Assembly (NCBI RefSeq): GCF_036924535.1
Contig: NZ_JAZHRT010000001.1
Location: forward strand, 558,001 to 622,000
Reading direction: 5' to 3'
From: Bradyrhizobium sp. AZCC 2262
GTDB lineage: Bacteria; Pseudomonadota; Alphaproteobacteria; Rhizobiales; Xanthobacteraceae
DNA: 64,000 nt
Shown here piece by piece: positions 30,431 to 37,500 of the stretch. The first letter of the stretch is position 1. Every line of letters begins with the position of its first letter. The translations under genes were made by a program, and so were the position numbers. The notes beneath the pieces were generated by a model. That model worked only from the letters and a program-made list of their open reading frames with translations, was not told the DNA's origin and searched no databases.

Positions 30431-31831
30431 ATGAAGAAGCCCCCAAATATCGCAGACAGCGACGCCGGTCGGGCTGCACCATCCGTGATGCCGGCCCTGC
30501 TGTTGGGCATGGCGGCTTTCCTCACCAACTTCGACGTGACAGCAGTGGTCATTGCATTGCCGACGGTCGCGCGTGAACTCGGCTTCGGCATTGCCGGATA
30601 TGCCTGGGTGATGGATGCCTACAGTTTGGCCTTCACGGCCTGCCTGTTGTTTGCGGGGGCGTTGGCGGATCGCTATGGGCGGCGGCGGGCGATGCTCGTT
30701 GGCAACGGCATCTTTGCGCTCGCGTCCTTGGCGTGCGGGATGGCATGGGACGGACCGGCGCTCCTGATCGCTCGCGTACTGCAGGGGATCGGGGCCGCGT
30801 TCATCCTGACTGGCGGTTTCGCGCTGATCGCTAGTGTCTACGCGCAGGCAAGGGCGCGTACAAACGCGTTTGCCTTGGTTGGTGTCTTGTCTGGCGTCGC
30901 CATGGCATTTGGTCCGACAATGGGCGGACTTGTCTCATCGTGGATCGGCTGGCGCTGGATTTTCCTCGTCAACTTGCCAGCCTGCGCTTTGGTCGCGTGG
31001 GGCGTACCGCGGCTGGTCGCGGAAGCGCGCGAGGCGGTGCCCCGGCCGCTCGACATTTTGGGCGTCGTATTGTTCACATCAGCGCTTACCGCGCTTGTCG
31101 AGGCACTGTTGCATGTCCGCACATCGACGTCGCATATGGTGGCGGGTCTCGCGCTGAGTGCGGTGTTTCTAACGGTATTCGGCATACAGCAGCGAAGTCG
31201 CGACAACCCGATCCTCGATCCCGGCATATTCGTTCAGCGGGCCATGATCGGAATTGCGATCCTCCTGTGCGCCGTGTCGATCGGCTACTGGGCGATCCTC
31301 GTCTACTTGCCCCTCTTCTTTGCTGCTGCTTTCGACTGGTCCTCGGAAGTGGCCGGTATTGCGCTGCTGACGGCCACGCTGCCGATGCTGTTCCTGCCGC
31401 CATTGGGCGGCCGGCTTGTCGATCGTCTGGGATGGCGGCTTCACTTCGCCTTGGCGCTCGCGATTTTGGCTGCCGGCAATGCCACCATTGTGATCGCGCT
31501 GATCTCGGATGGTTCAGCGCCGGCGCTAATTCCGACCTTCTGCGGGATCGCCGCTATTGGGGTCGGCGTCGCTTTGGCGCACCCGCAACTGTCCGGCGCG
31601 GCCGTGTCGCTTGTGCCGCCGGATCTTGCCGGCCTGGCATCTGCCGTGACAGTCGTCATGCGCCAAGCCGGCTTTGCGGTCGGCATCGCGGCTCTCGGCG
31701 CGCTGCTTCATACCCAGGGATCGGCGATCAGCTACATCTGGTTGTTCTCGGCAGCGGCAATGGCATCAGCGGCGGGACTGGTCGCGGCGCTCGTCTTGCT
31801 GCCCGCACCAGCGGCTGCGTCAAAAAAGTAG
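30431..31831 (+). CDS. MFS drug transporter, EmrB/QacA (DHA2)-like
   Basis: A 466-residue transporter with about 14 hydrophobic segments. The first helix has the DHA2 pattern MAAFLTNFDVTAVVIALPTVARELG, and motif A is ALADRYGRRRAMLVG. It probably exports a drug-like compound by proton antiport. The divergent LysR gene lies 60 bases upstream. The start MKKPPNIADSD is chosen because upstream frame runs into the regulator; no strong ribosome site decides it. Confidence 0.9.
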   Translation: MKKPPNIADSDAGRAAPSVMPALLLGMAAFLTNFDVTAVVIALPTVARELGFGIAGYAWVMDAYSLAFTACLLFAGALADRYGRRRAMLVGNGIFALASLACGMAWDGPALLIARVLQGIGAAFILTGGFALIASVYAQARARTNAFALVGVLSGVAMAFGPTMGGLVSSWIGWRWIFLVNLPACALVAWGVPRLVAEAREAVPRPLDILGVVLFTSALTALVEALLHVRTSTSHMVAGLALSAVFLTVFGIQQRSRDNPILDPGIFVQRAMIGIAILLCAVSIGYWAILVYLPLFFAAAFDWSSEVAGIALLTATLPMLFLPPLGGRLVDRLGWRLHFALALAILAAGNATIVIALISDGSAPALIPTFCGIAAIGVGVALAHPQLSGAAVSLVPPDLAGLASAVTVVMRQAGFAVGIAALGALLHTQGSAISYIWLFSAAAMASAAGLVAALVLLPAPAAASKK

Positions 31832-32047
31832 CAGCGCTCGCGCTGAAACCGCTGGTGGCAGGCGAAGTCTTGCGATGGCGTTGTTCGCTCACAGGTTGTA
31901 CATTGTGGCGACCATCGCAGTTTCGCTCCAAACATAGCCTCGTTTCACCACTGCGCCGCCAGACTTAAACATAGTCGCGCCCGAACTGCGCTCTTCTGCT
32001 TGCTCCCGCAACATGTGTTGCGTTTGCGTGCGTGAAGAGGTGCGTTG

Positions 32048-32746
32048 ATGCGTTTTGCTTCCTGGGGGTTTGTTGCCGCTTGCGGCTTTTTACTGGCAGG
32101 TCCGGTGGCGAAGGCTGCCGAAATCCGTATTCCGGACCTGCCTCCGCCTCAGTACGACTGGACCGGATTCTATGCGGGCGTTTACGGCGGCGGCGCGTAT
32201 GCGGCGTGGGCCTCTGACTACTGCCGAAATGGTGCTTGCCGTCATGCAAAGGGGCAGGCGAGCGGCTTCGCCGTCGGCGTCTATGGCGGCTACAATTTTC
32301 AGTTCGCCAACCGCTTTGTGATCGGCGGTGAACTCGATTGGGGCAAATCCTCGTCGTCACAGGACGAACTCATCTTTGGCGACGGCGCGCTACTGTCGAG
32401 CTTCGGCGCATTCGGCTCCGCTCGGTTGCGCGCCGGCTACGCGTTTGACCGCCTGCTGGCGTATGGCGCCGTCGGCGTCGGCTTCGCCAGCATCAGCAAT
32501 GGCTACCGCTATACGATCCAGAAGGGGTGCGACACCCTGCAGCAGGCGATCTGGGACGAACAGGTCAAGGCTGGACTGATCGTGGGCGGCGGCTTCGAGT
32601 ATGCTTTCACCAGGCATTTGGTCGGGCGTGGCGAATATCTCTACGCCGACTACGGCAGCGTCACGCTGACCAGCAAGGACCGCACACGGGCTGAATTCCG
32701 CAACGAGATGCATCTCGTGCGCGTCGGCGCCAGCTATCGGTTCTGA
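32048..32746 (+). CDS. Outer-membrane beta-barrel protein (Omp25/Omp31-like)
   Basis: A 232-residue protein with a signal peptide ending ...AGPVAKA. The barrel starts with PPPQYDWTGFYAGVYGGGAY, typical of rhizobial/Brucella Omp25-Omp31 porin-like proteins, and has alternating strands to a C-terminal GASYRF, the usual terminal Phe for outer-membrane insertion. Four cysteines (CRNGAC loop and a KGCDTLQQ loop) could form loop disulfides. It was probably annotated as an outer-membrane protein in relatives; the function is structural or small-solute passage. Confidence 0.9.
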   Translation: MRFASWGFVAACGFLLAGPVAKAAEIRIPDLPPPQYDWTGFYAGVYGGGAYAAWASDYCRNGACRHAKGQASGFAVGVYGGYNFQFANRFVIGGELDWGKSSSSQDELIFGDGALLSSFGAFGSARLRAGYAFDRLLAYGAVGVGFASISNGYRYTIQKGCDTLQQAIWDEQVKAGLIVGGGFEYAFTRHLVGRGEYLYADYGSVTLTSKDRTRAEFRNEMHLVRVGASYRF

Positions 32747-32760
32747 TATTTTGCGCTGGA

Positions 32761-32790
32761 ACGATCCGGCAGCGATTGCTGCCGGGTCGT
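32761..32790. terminator. Bidirectional terminator hairpin
   Basis: A 13-bp stem (32761-32773 with 32778-32790, ACGATCCGGCAGC) with a 4-base loop and one G-T pair. It lies between convergent stops of the beta-barrel gene and the HEXXH gene, so it can end both units, including the long buf operon. Confidence 0.8.
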
Positions 32791-32798
32791 CGGTTGCT

Positions 32799-33797
32799 TC
32801 AGTCGCGTTGTTGCACGTGCGGTGCGGTAATCGCCTTGCGGATCGCCGCGAGCGGCGCGGTGTCGTCGAACTCGATGTCCTCGCCAATCCGCTTCAATCC
32901 GAGGTCGCGCCATAGCGCAGCGAGATCGGGGGTCATCGGCTTCGGCCCCATTTCGTTGTGGAGCCGGGTCAGCACGTCGACGCCGACGGCCTTGTCGGCG
33001 GTTGCGAAAATGCGCTCGATCGACCAGTCCTGCTCATGATTGCCGCCGGCGGCGAGCACGCCGCGCATCGCGTCCTGCAGGCCGAGGCGATTATTGGTTC
33101 GTTTTCGAATTTCGATATCGGCCAGCAGGCAGAACATCGCGCCGCCCCAATATTTGCGGCCCCAGGTGCCGGTGTTGTCGAGACCCTGGTCGCCGGCCTG
33201 CGGCAAGCCTTTCGGCATGTCGCGCATCATCGCCCGCCAGATTTCCCGCGCGTTAAGGTCTCCGGCCTGTACCCGCGCGATCGGCTCGACATAGACGGCC
33301 AGCCCCTCCGACAGCCAGGCGTAGCGATCGGGCATATCGGGCAGGGCGGTATGCACCATCTCGTGCACCATCACCCAGTCGCGCCGCAAGACATCCTCGG
33401 TGGAATCGCGGCCGAGCGGAATGCGAATGGCGGCGCCGCGATAGCCCCACGTCGTGCCGCCGCGGATGCGCCCGCCGTCGACGGGCACCAATAGCAGCCG
33501 CAGCGAGGCGACCGGAAACCGCCCGTAATAGGTCGTGACGGCCCGGGCCGACATCCTGATCCAGTCGAGCAGTTGTTCTTTTGGCAGCGTGATGTCACCC
33601 GGCGCGAACGCGACATGGATGGTGCCGCCGGGCACTTCGAGATCGGTCCTAGGCAGACGGTCGAATGCATCGTAGGGCATGCGGTCGCCGCGCATATATT
33701 CCGATTGCGCGTCGGCGCGGAACGATAGGGCGCTTGCCAGCATCGCGGCGAGGACGGCGGCGGCAACGGTCCAGCGAAAGGCGCCGGCGGCTTTCAT
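32799..33797 (-). CDS. Secreted HEXXH (gluzincin-type) metalloprotease-like protein
   Basis: A 332-residue exported protein with a signal peptide (residues 1-30, cut after SFRADA). It has a zinc-peptidase site: HEMVH at 145-149 with a third ligand candidate Glu164 in WLSEGLAVY, the spacing of gluzincins such as the peptidase-MA family. The C-terminal half is helical. Its ATG overlaps the stop of the creatininase-family gene by 4 bases (ATGA), making it the last gene of the buf operon. I infer a periplasmic peptidase whose substrate might include the bufferin peptides; no direct evidence exists in the sequence. Confidence 0.85.
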   Translation of the reverse strand: MKAAGAFRWTVAAAVLAAMLASALSFRADAQSEYMRGDRMPYDAFDRLPRTDLEVPGGTIHVAFAPGDITLPKEQLLDWIRMSARAVTTYYGRFPVASLRLLLVPVDGGRIRGGTTWGYRGAAIRIPLGRDSTEDVLRRDWVMVHEMVHTALPDMPDRYAWLSEGLAVYVEPIARVQAGDLNAREIWRAMMRDMPKGLPQAGDQGLDNTGTWGRKYWGGAMFCLLADIEIRKRTNNRLGLQDAMRGVLAAGGNHEQDWSIERIFATADKAVGVDVLTRLHNEMGPKPMTPDLAALWRDLGLKRIGEDIEFDDTAPLAAIRKAITAPHVQQRD

Positions 33798-34582
33798 CGC
33801 AATACGCTTTGGACCGGGGCCGATCGGTGTTCGCCGGGCCCGTGTGCGATGAACGTGGCGGCCTGTTCGTGGAGATCATCAAGCATGGCGGCGAGCAGGG
33901 CTTCGCCCTTGGCCGATGTCGCGCGGGTCGGATCGCCAAAGCTGCCGGAGCGGCTGTAGTTCGGCGAATTCGGGTCCGATGGCGTCAATGCGCCCGGCGT
34001 ATCCTGTTTCAGGGTGGGGCTGGCTTCAGCGCGCGTCATGTCGACCAGATGCGGCGCCAGCGCCAGCATCAGCGACGTTTCCAGTTCGTCGGCATGGCTG
34101 CCATGGCCCTGCTCGGCCAATTGCCTGGCCACGCGCGGATAGCGCGGCCCTCCGTGGATCCACAAATGCTTGACCCGCTCGCTCGCGAGCCGCGCCAGCG
34201 CGCGATCGACCGGCGCCAGCGTGCTGATCCCGGTATTGAGCACGAGCAGCTTTGGGCATCCGCTGCCGAGAATCTGCCCCGCCACCTCGCGCACCAGCGC
34301 CTCGAAGGTCGAAATCGACAGGCTGCTGCTGCCAGCATATTCGACGAAGGCGGGGTAATGGCCGTAGGTCAGCGTCGGCCAGACCAGCGCGTCGATTTTT
34401 TCCGCCATCTGGCCTGCGAGCCATTCGGCCTGAATGCGGTCGGTGTTGAGGGGGAGGTGGAAGCCGTGCTGCTTGGCCGCGGCGCCGATCGGCAATATTG
34501 CCACCGCGCCATCACCGATGCGTCGCGCGACTTCGTCCCAGTGCATGCGCTCGATGAAATGGCGATCGGTGTCTATTTTCAT
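33794..34582 (-). CDS. Creatininase-family protein with altered metal motif
   Basis: A 262-residue cytosolic protein of the creatininase/MftE family of metal-dependent amidohydrolases and peptidases. LPIGAAAKQHGFHLPLNTD (30-48) aligns with the usual EQHGPHLP motif, with Lys37 replacing the metal-binding Glu while His39 and Asp48 remain. GHYPAFVEYAGSSSLS and SHADELETSLMLALAP match further family blocks, but the usual NGHGGN is replaced by NTGISTL. It lies 23 bases after bufC and overlaps the protease gene. MftE of this family trims the mycofactocin ribosomal peptide, so a peptide-processing role is plausible but only inferred. Confidence 0.85.
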   Translation of the reverse strand: MKIDTDRHFIERMHWDEVARRIGDGAVAILPIGAAAKQHGFHLPLNTDRIQAEWLAGQMAEKIDALVWPTLTYGHYPAFVEYAGSSSLSISTFEALVREVAGQILGSGCPKLLVLNTGISTLAPVDRALARLASERVKHLWIHGGPRYPRVARQLAEQGHGSHADELETSLMLALAPHLVDMTRAEASPTLKQDTPGALTPSDPNSPNYSRSGSFGDPTRATSAKGEALLAAMLDDLHEQAATFIAHGPGEHRSAPVQSVLR

Positions 34583-34605
34583 TCGGCGGGCGACCCTCTT
34601 TATGA

Positions 34606-35391
34606 TTATGAGCCGACGGAAACATCCGTCAAGAGTCCTGCCGTGATCCAACCATGCAGATAGCCCGCGCCGCGGCCTGCCGCGCTGTCGGGATCGTCAT
34701 AGGTGGCGAGCATTTCGCAGAGCACGCCGAACGGGACGCCGTTCGCGGCCTCGTCCCACATCATCGCTTCCTCCGCCGAAAGTTCGCGGAACATCGGCGT
34801 GACATCCTGGCGCCAGATCAGGAGATGCGCGGGCTGCTCCAGTCCGGTCGCGTCCGGCGGCACTTCGTCGTTCTTGAGCGCGAGCCAGATCGCAGCCGCA
34901 TTGGTCGCCAGCTCAAGCCTGGATGCACTGGGATGCGGCCGGAGCCTGAGGCCCGACCATGCTTCGGGCGCGAAGCCCGCCATGTCGGTCAGCTCGACGA
35001 CCTTGCCTTCCGCGGCGTCGAAGGCGTCGTTGAGCGCCTTTTCGAGTGCCGCGAGATCGGACAGCTCCGGATGCTCGGCGTAGGGTGTGGTCGATTTCAG
35101 GAATTCCGGCAGACCTTGCGAGAACCAGCGCAGGTTCGGATTCCCGGACGGGCACGCCTTGACGTAAGCGTGGCCCATCTCGTCGAACATCTCGTCACCG
35201 AGATAAAGATGCAGCAGCTCATGGTCGTTGCGCATGGCCTCGACCAGCCGCGACCCATACGCATAGCGATAGACCCCGAACAGAACCTCGCGCTTCTCGC
35301 GCGGGCTGTCGAGGATTTCAGCCAGCACCGTTTCGTCGCCATCGAGGATGCCGCGCTGAAACTCGGCCTGCTGTCGCGCGAAGTCGCTCAT
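34606..35391 (-). CDS. bufC: BufC/HvfC-like protein (DUF2063), MNIO partner
   Basis: A 261-residue cytosolic protein. The N-terminal DUF2063 domain reads FARQQAEFQRGILDGDETVL and VYRYAYGSRLVEAMRNDHELLHLYLGDEMFDEMG. The remaining helical domain includes AAIWLALKNDEVPP. In characterised bufferin and similar systems this protein binds the DUF692 enzyme and presents the precursor peptide. Its ATG overlaps the bufB stop (ATGA, 35388-35391), showing translational coupling. The frame is open far upstream in the shadow of bufB, which was disregarded. Confidence 0.9.
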   Translation of the reverse strand: MSDFARQQAEFQRGILDGDETVLAEILDSPREKREVLFGVYRYAYGSRLVEAMRNDHELLHLYLGDEMFDEMGHAYVKACPSGNPNLRWFSQGLPEFLKSTTPYAEHPELSDLAALEKALNDAFDAAEGKVVELTDMAGFAPEAWSGLRLRPHPSASRLELATNAAAIWLALKNDEVPPDATGLEQPAHLLIWRQDVTPMFRELSAEEAMMWDEAANGVPFGVLCEMLATYDDPDSAAGRGAGYLHGWITAGLLTDVSVGS

Positions 35392-36293
35392 CCGGCCTGC
35401 TTGCCCGCCGGCAGGATTTTCTCGGCCATCTCGCGGGTCCTGGCAACCTCGAGCAGCAGTTCGTCGAGCGGCGGGATGTTGTCGTCGCGCTCGATCATGG
35501 TCGAGACCCGGCCGAACCGCTTCAACGCCGCGGCATAGAGATCCCAGACATCCTCGCATACGGGATGGTCGTGGGTGTCGATGATATGGGTGCCCATGTG
35601 GCTGTGGCCGGCCATGTGAAACTGCACCACGCGATCCGCCGGAATTCCGTTCAGGAAGGTCAAGGGATCGTAGCCGTGGTTGAAGGCGCTGACATAGACG
35701 TTGTTGACGTCGAACAGGAGCCAGCATCCGGCACGTCGCGACAACTCGGACAGGAATTCCCATTCCGTCATTTCGGAATTGTTGAACTGGACGTAGGTCG
35801 AGACATTCTCCAGCACGATCGCGCGGCCGAGGAAGTCCTGCACCAGTTGCACGCGGCTGACGACGTGGTCGAGCGCTTCCCTGGTGTAGGGAATCGGCAG
35901 GAGATCGTGCAGGTTCTTGCCATGGACGCCGGTCCAGCACAGATGGTCCGACACCCATTTCGGCTCGACGCGCCCAGCGAGATCCTTCAAGGCCTGCAGA
36001 TATTCGAAATTCGGCGGGGCTGTGGAGGCGATCGACATCGACACGCCGTGCATCACCACGGGATAGCGTTCGCAAATGCGATCGAGCGTGCGCAGCGGCT
36101 GGCCACCGGGCAGCATGTAGTTTTCGCTGATGACCTCGAACCAGTCGATCGGCGGATTGCCGCTCAGGATTTCGTCGTAATGCTGGTGGCGCAGGCCGAG
36201 ACCGAAGCCGAGGAAAGGCGGCTTGGCCGATGTCGCCGGACGGTCTGCAAGCGCGGCCGCCGAAGTGTCTGGCAATCTGCTCGCGACGTTCAT
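35388..36293 (-). CDS. bufB: BufB: multinuclear non-heme iron oxidative enzyme (MNIO, DUF692)
   Basis: A 301-residue TIM-barrel enzyme of the DUF692 family that uses two or three iron ions to modify cysteines in a ribosomal precursor peptide. Candidate iron ligands are seen in VMHGVS, WVSDHLCWTGVHG, IVLENVSTY, LLFDVNNVYVSAFNHG, QFHMAGH and DTHDHPV, all family blocks. In bufferins the cysteines become thiooxazoles that bind copper. The start follows GGAGACGAG. It lies 109 bases after the second precursor gene and is coupled to bufC. Function is inferred from family and context. Confidence 0.93.
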   Translation of the reverse strand: MNVASRLPDTSAAALADRPATSAKPPFLGFGLGLRHQHYDEILSGNPPIDWFEVISENYMLPGGQPLRTLDRICERYPVVMHGVSMSIASTAPPNFEYLQALKDLAGRVEPKWVSDHLCWTGVHGKNLHDLLPIPYTREALDHVVSRVQLVQDFLGRAIVLENVSTYVQFNNSEMTEWEFLSELSRRAGCWLLFDVNNVYVSAFNHGYDPLTFLNGIPADRVVQFHMAGHSHMGTHIIDTHDHPVCEDVWDLYAAALKRFGRVSTMIERDDNIPPLDELLLEVARTREMAEKILPAGKQAG

Positions 36294-36364
36294 CTCGTCT
36301 CCGCTCGAACGGGTCAGCCAAACGAGGCGTGTCCCGGACTGGGCCGTCAACCTAGCATGGATAC

Positions 36365-36388
36365 GAGGCCCGGCCTACACCGGGCCCC
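36365..36388 (-). terminator. Attenuator-like hairpin between bufA and bufB
   Basis: A stem GGCCCGG (36367-36373) with CCGGGCC (36380-36386) and a 6-base loop lies 14 bases after the bufA stop, ahead of bufB. No T-tract follows. It may make the peptide gene more abundant than the enzymes, as is common when a precursor peptide precedes its enzymes. Confidence 0.5.
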
Positions 36389-36401
36389 GATCGGACCGTC
36401 A

Positions 36402-36659
36402 TTAGGACGGCATATACTTGCCCTTGGCGGCGTCGCACTTTTCCTTGGTCATGGCCGAGAAGCCCTGGCCCTTGCAGGCGTTCTGGCCCTTGCAGGAATT
36501 TGCCCCGCCCTTGCAGGCGCTCTGGCCCTTGCAGGCATTGGCGCCGACGCACTTACCTTCGCCGGCGGCATAGGTCACGGTCGACATGGTGGCGCCGGCC
36601 AGGAACAGGGTGGCTGCGGCGGCAGCAATGGCGGTGCCGGACTTCGAAGTCATTTTCAT
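36402..36659 (-). CDS. bufA: Bufferin-type precursor peptide, copy nearest bufB
   Basis: An 85-residue peptide with a signal segment (MKMTSKSGTAIAAAAATLFLAGATMSTVTYAAG) and a cysteine-rich core. The core has six Cys spaced as KC, NACKGQSACKGG, NSCKGQNACKGQGFS and KC, giving a repeated CKGQ pattern, then KEKCDAAKGKYMPS. This is the BufA2-like bufferin precursor pattern. GGAGGATACCC is the ribosome site. It is followed by a hairpin and then bufB. It has its own ECF-type promoter at 36741-36766. The mature peptide is predicted to be periplasmic and to bind metal. Confidence 0.88.
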   Translation of the reverse strand: MKMTSKSGTAIAAAAATLFLAGATMSTVTYAAGEGKCVGANACKGQSACKGGANSCKGQNACKGQGFSAMTKEKCDAAKGKYMPS

Positions 36660-36740
36660 GGGTATCCTCCAGGGAAGTGTAGGGGTGCATCGCCCGCGGG
36701 CCGCGACAGTTCCGGCCGACAAACTGCACCCAGCGATAGC

Positions 36741-36766
36741 TACGCGGCGGGTCCGGATTTAGTTAC
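36741..36766 (-). promoter_or_regulatory. ECF-type promoter P2 of second bufA
   Basis: Reading the minus strand, GTAACT (36766-36761) is followed by exactly 16 bases and then CGTA (36744-36741), extended CGTAGCT. Both elements and the spacing match those ahead of the first bufA gene. The resemblance to the Caulobacter SigF promoter (recalled as GTAACC-N16-CGAA) is the basis for calling it ECF-type. The start codon is about 80 bases further on. Confidence 0.65.
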
Positions 36767-36807
36767 ACGGCGGGCCAACTTTATTTCGGCCACCGGCTCG
36801 AAACAAT

Positions 36808-36832
36808 GAGGGCCCGGCAGCGCCGGGCCCTC
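36808..36832 (-). terminator. Terminator after first bufA
   Basis: A perfect 11-bp stem (36808-36818 with 36822-36832, GAGGGCCCGGC) and 3-base loop lies 19 bases beyond the first bufA stop on the minus strand. A partial T-tract (ATTGTTT) follows. It separates the two peptide genes, each with its own promoter. Confidence 0.75.
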
Positions 36833-36850
36833 ACTGCACCCGCCGATCGA

Positions 36851-37114
36851 TCAGCCCTTGACGAACTTGGCGCCCATGGCGGCGCACTGCTTTTCAGAGG
36901 TCGCCGAGAAACCCTGGCCTTTGCAGGCGTTCTGGCCCTTGCAGGCATTGCCCGCACCCTTGCAGGCGCTCTGGCCCTTGCAGGCGTTGCCGGCCATGCA
37001 CTTGCCTGTGGCGGCGTTCGCCGGCGTTGACACCGTCGACACCACCGAACTGGCGAGGAACAGGGTGGCGGCGGCGGCGGCGAGCGTCGCACCGGACTTG
37101 GAATTCAACTTCAT
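36851..37114 (-). CDS. bufA: Bufferin-type precursor peptide, first copy
   Basis: An 87-residue peptide with a signal segment (MKLNSKSGATLAAAAATLFLASSVVSTVSTPANA) and a six-cysteine core KCMAGNACKGQSACKG, GNACKGQNACKGQGFS and KQCAAMG. The core is highly similar to that of the second copy, while the signal and tail differ, pointing to an old duplication. The ribosome site GAGGAGATCGTC precedes the ATG. An ECF-like promoter and an inverted repeat lie in its 5' region. It is predicted to be exported and modified by BufB/BufC. Confidence 0.88.
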   Translation of the reverse strand: MKLNSKSGATLAAAAATLFLASSVVSTVSTPANAATGKCMAGNACKGQSACKGAGNACKGQNACKGQGFSATSEKQCAAMGAKFVKG

Positions 37115-37160
37115 GACGATCTCCTCGATGATTGTTTGAAGACAAAACGTGACGCCGTGA

Positions 37161-37187
37161 GATCTGTTGATCGTTCGATCACAGATC
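37161..37187 (-). promoter_or_regulatory. Inverted repeat in the first bufA leader
   Basis: GATCTGTTGATCG and CGATCACAGATC form arms of about 12 bp around a TT centre, with one base bulged, in the leader between P1 and the start codon. It could be a leader hairpin, or an operator. No regulator can be assigned. Confidence 0.45.
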
Positions 37188-37283
37188 CCGCCGACGCAGG
37201 GGAAGGGCGGATGGCAACCCGATCGCGGTGGCTTGCCGGAGAACGTCAGGTCTCCGTGATTTGATTGCGCATCCGAAACCAGC

Positions 37284-37309
37284 TACGGGGCATCAGGCGA
37301 TTTGGTTAC
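37284..37309 (-). promoter_or_regulatory. ECF-type promoter P1 of first bufA
   Basis: On the minus strand GTAACC (37309-37304) is followed by 16 bases and CGTA (37287-37284), extended CGTAGCT. It fits the SigF-type ECF pattern and matches P2 at both elements. The leader to the ATG would be about 165 bases. Confidence 0.65.
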
Positions 37310-37500
37310 AGAGTTTCAAAAGAAAATTTTCTTTTTTTGCGGTTGGACATCCCGTCGATGTCTAACCCCGGCGGCGTGGGAGTATTTCGTTGCGCGCGCG
37401 CAACGGCCATGACACCCGCGGCGGCTAAGAAAATGTGCGGCCTCAACCGATTAGACGGGATGCCGACGCGCTTTTGTTTGCGCTGCACAATGGAATTGCG
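37310..37500. other. Gap upstream of the buf cluster, no gene supported
   Basis: About 190 bases of non-coding sequence with a run of AGAAAATTTTCTTTTTT near 37320. A possible 79-residue frame crosses it but has no ribosome site or recognisable product. Nothing else was identified. Confidence 0.4.
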
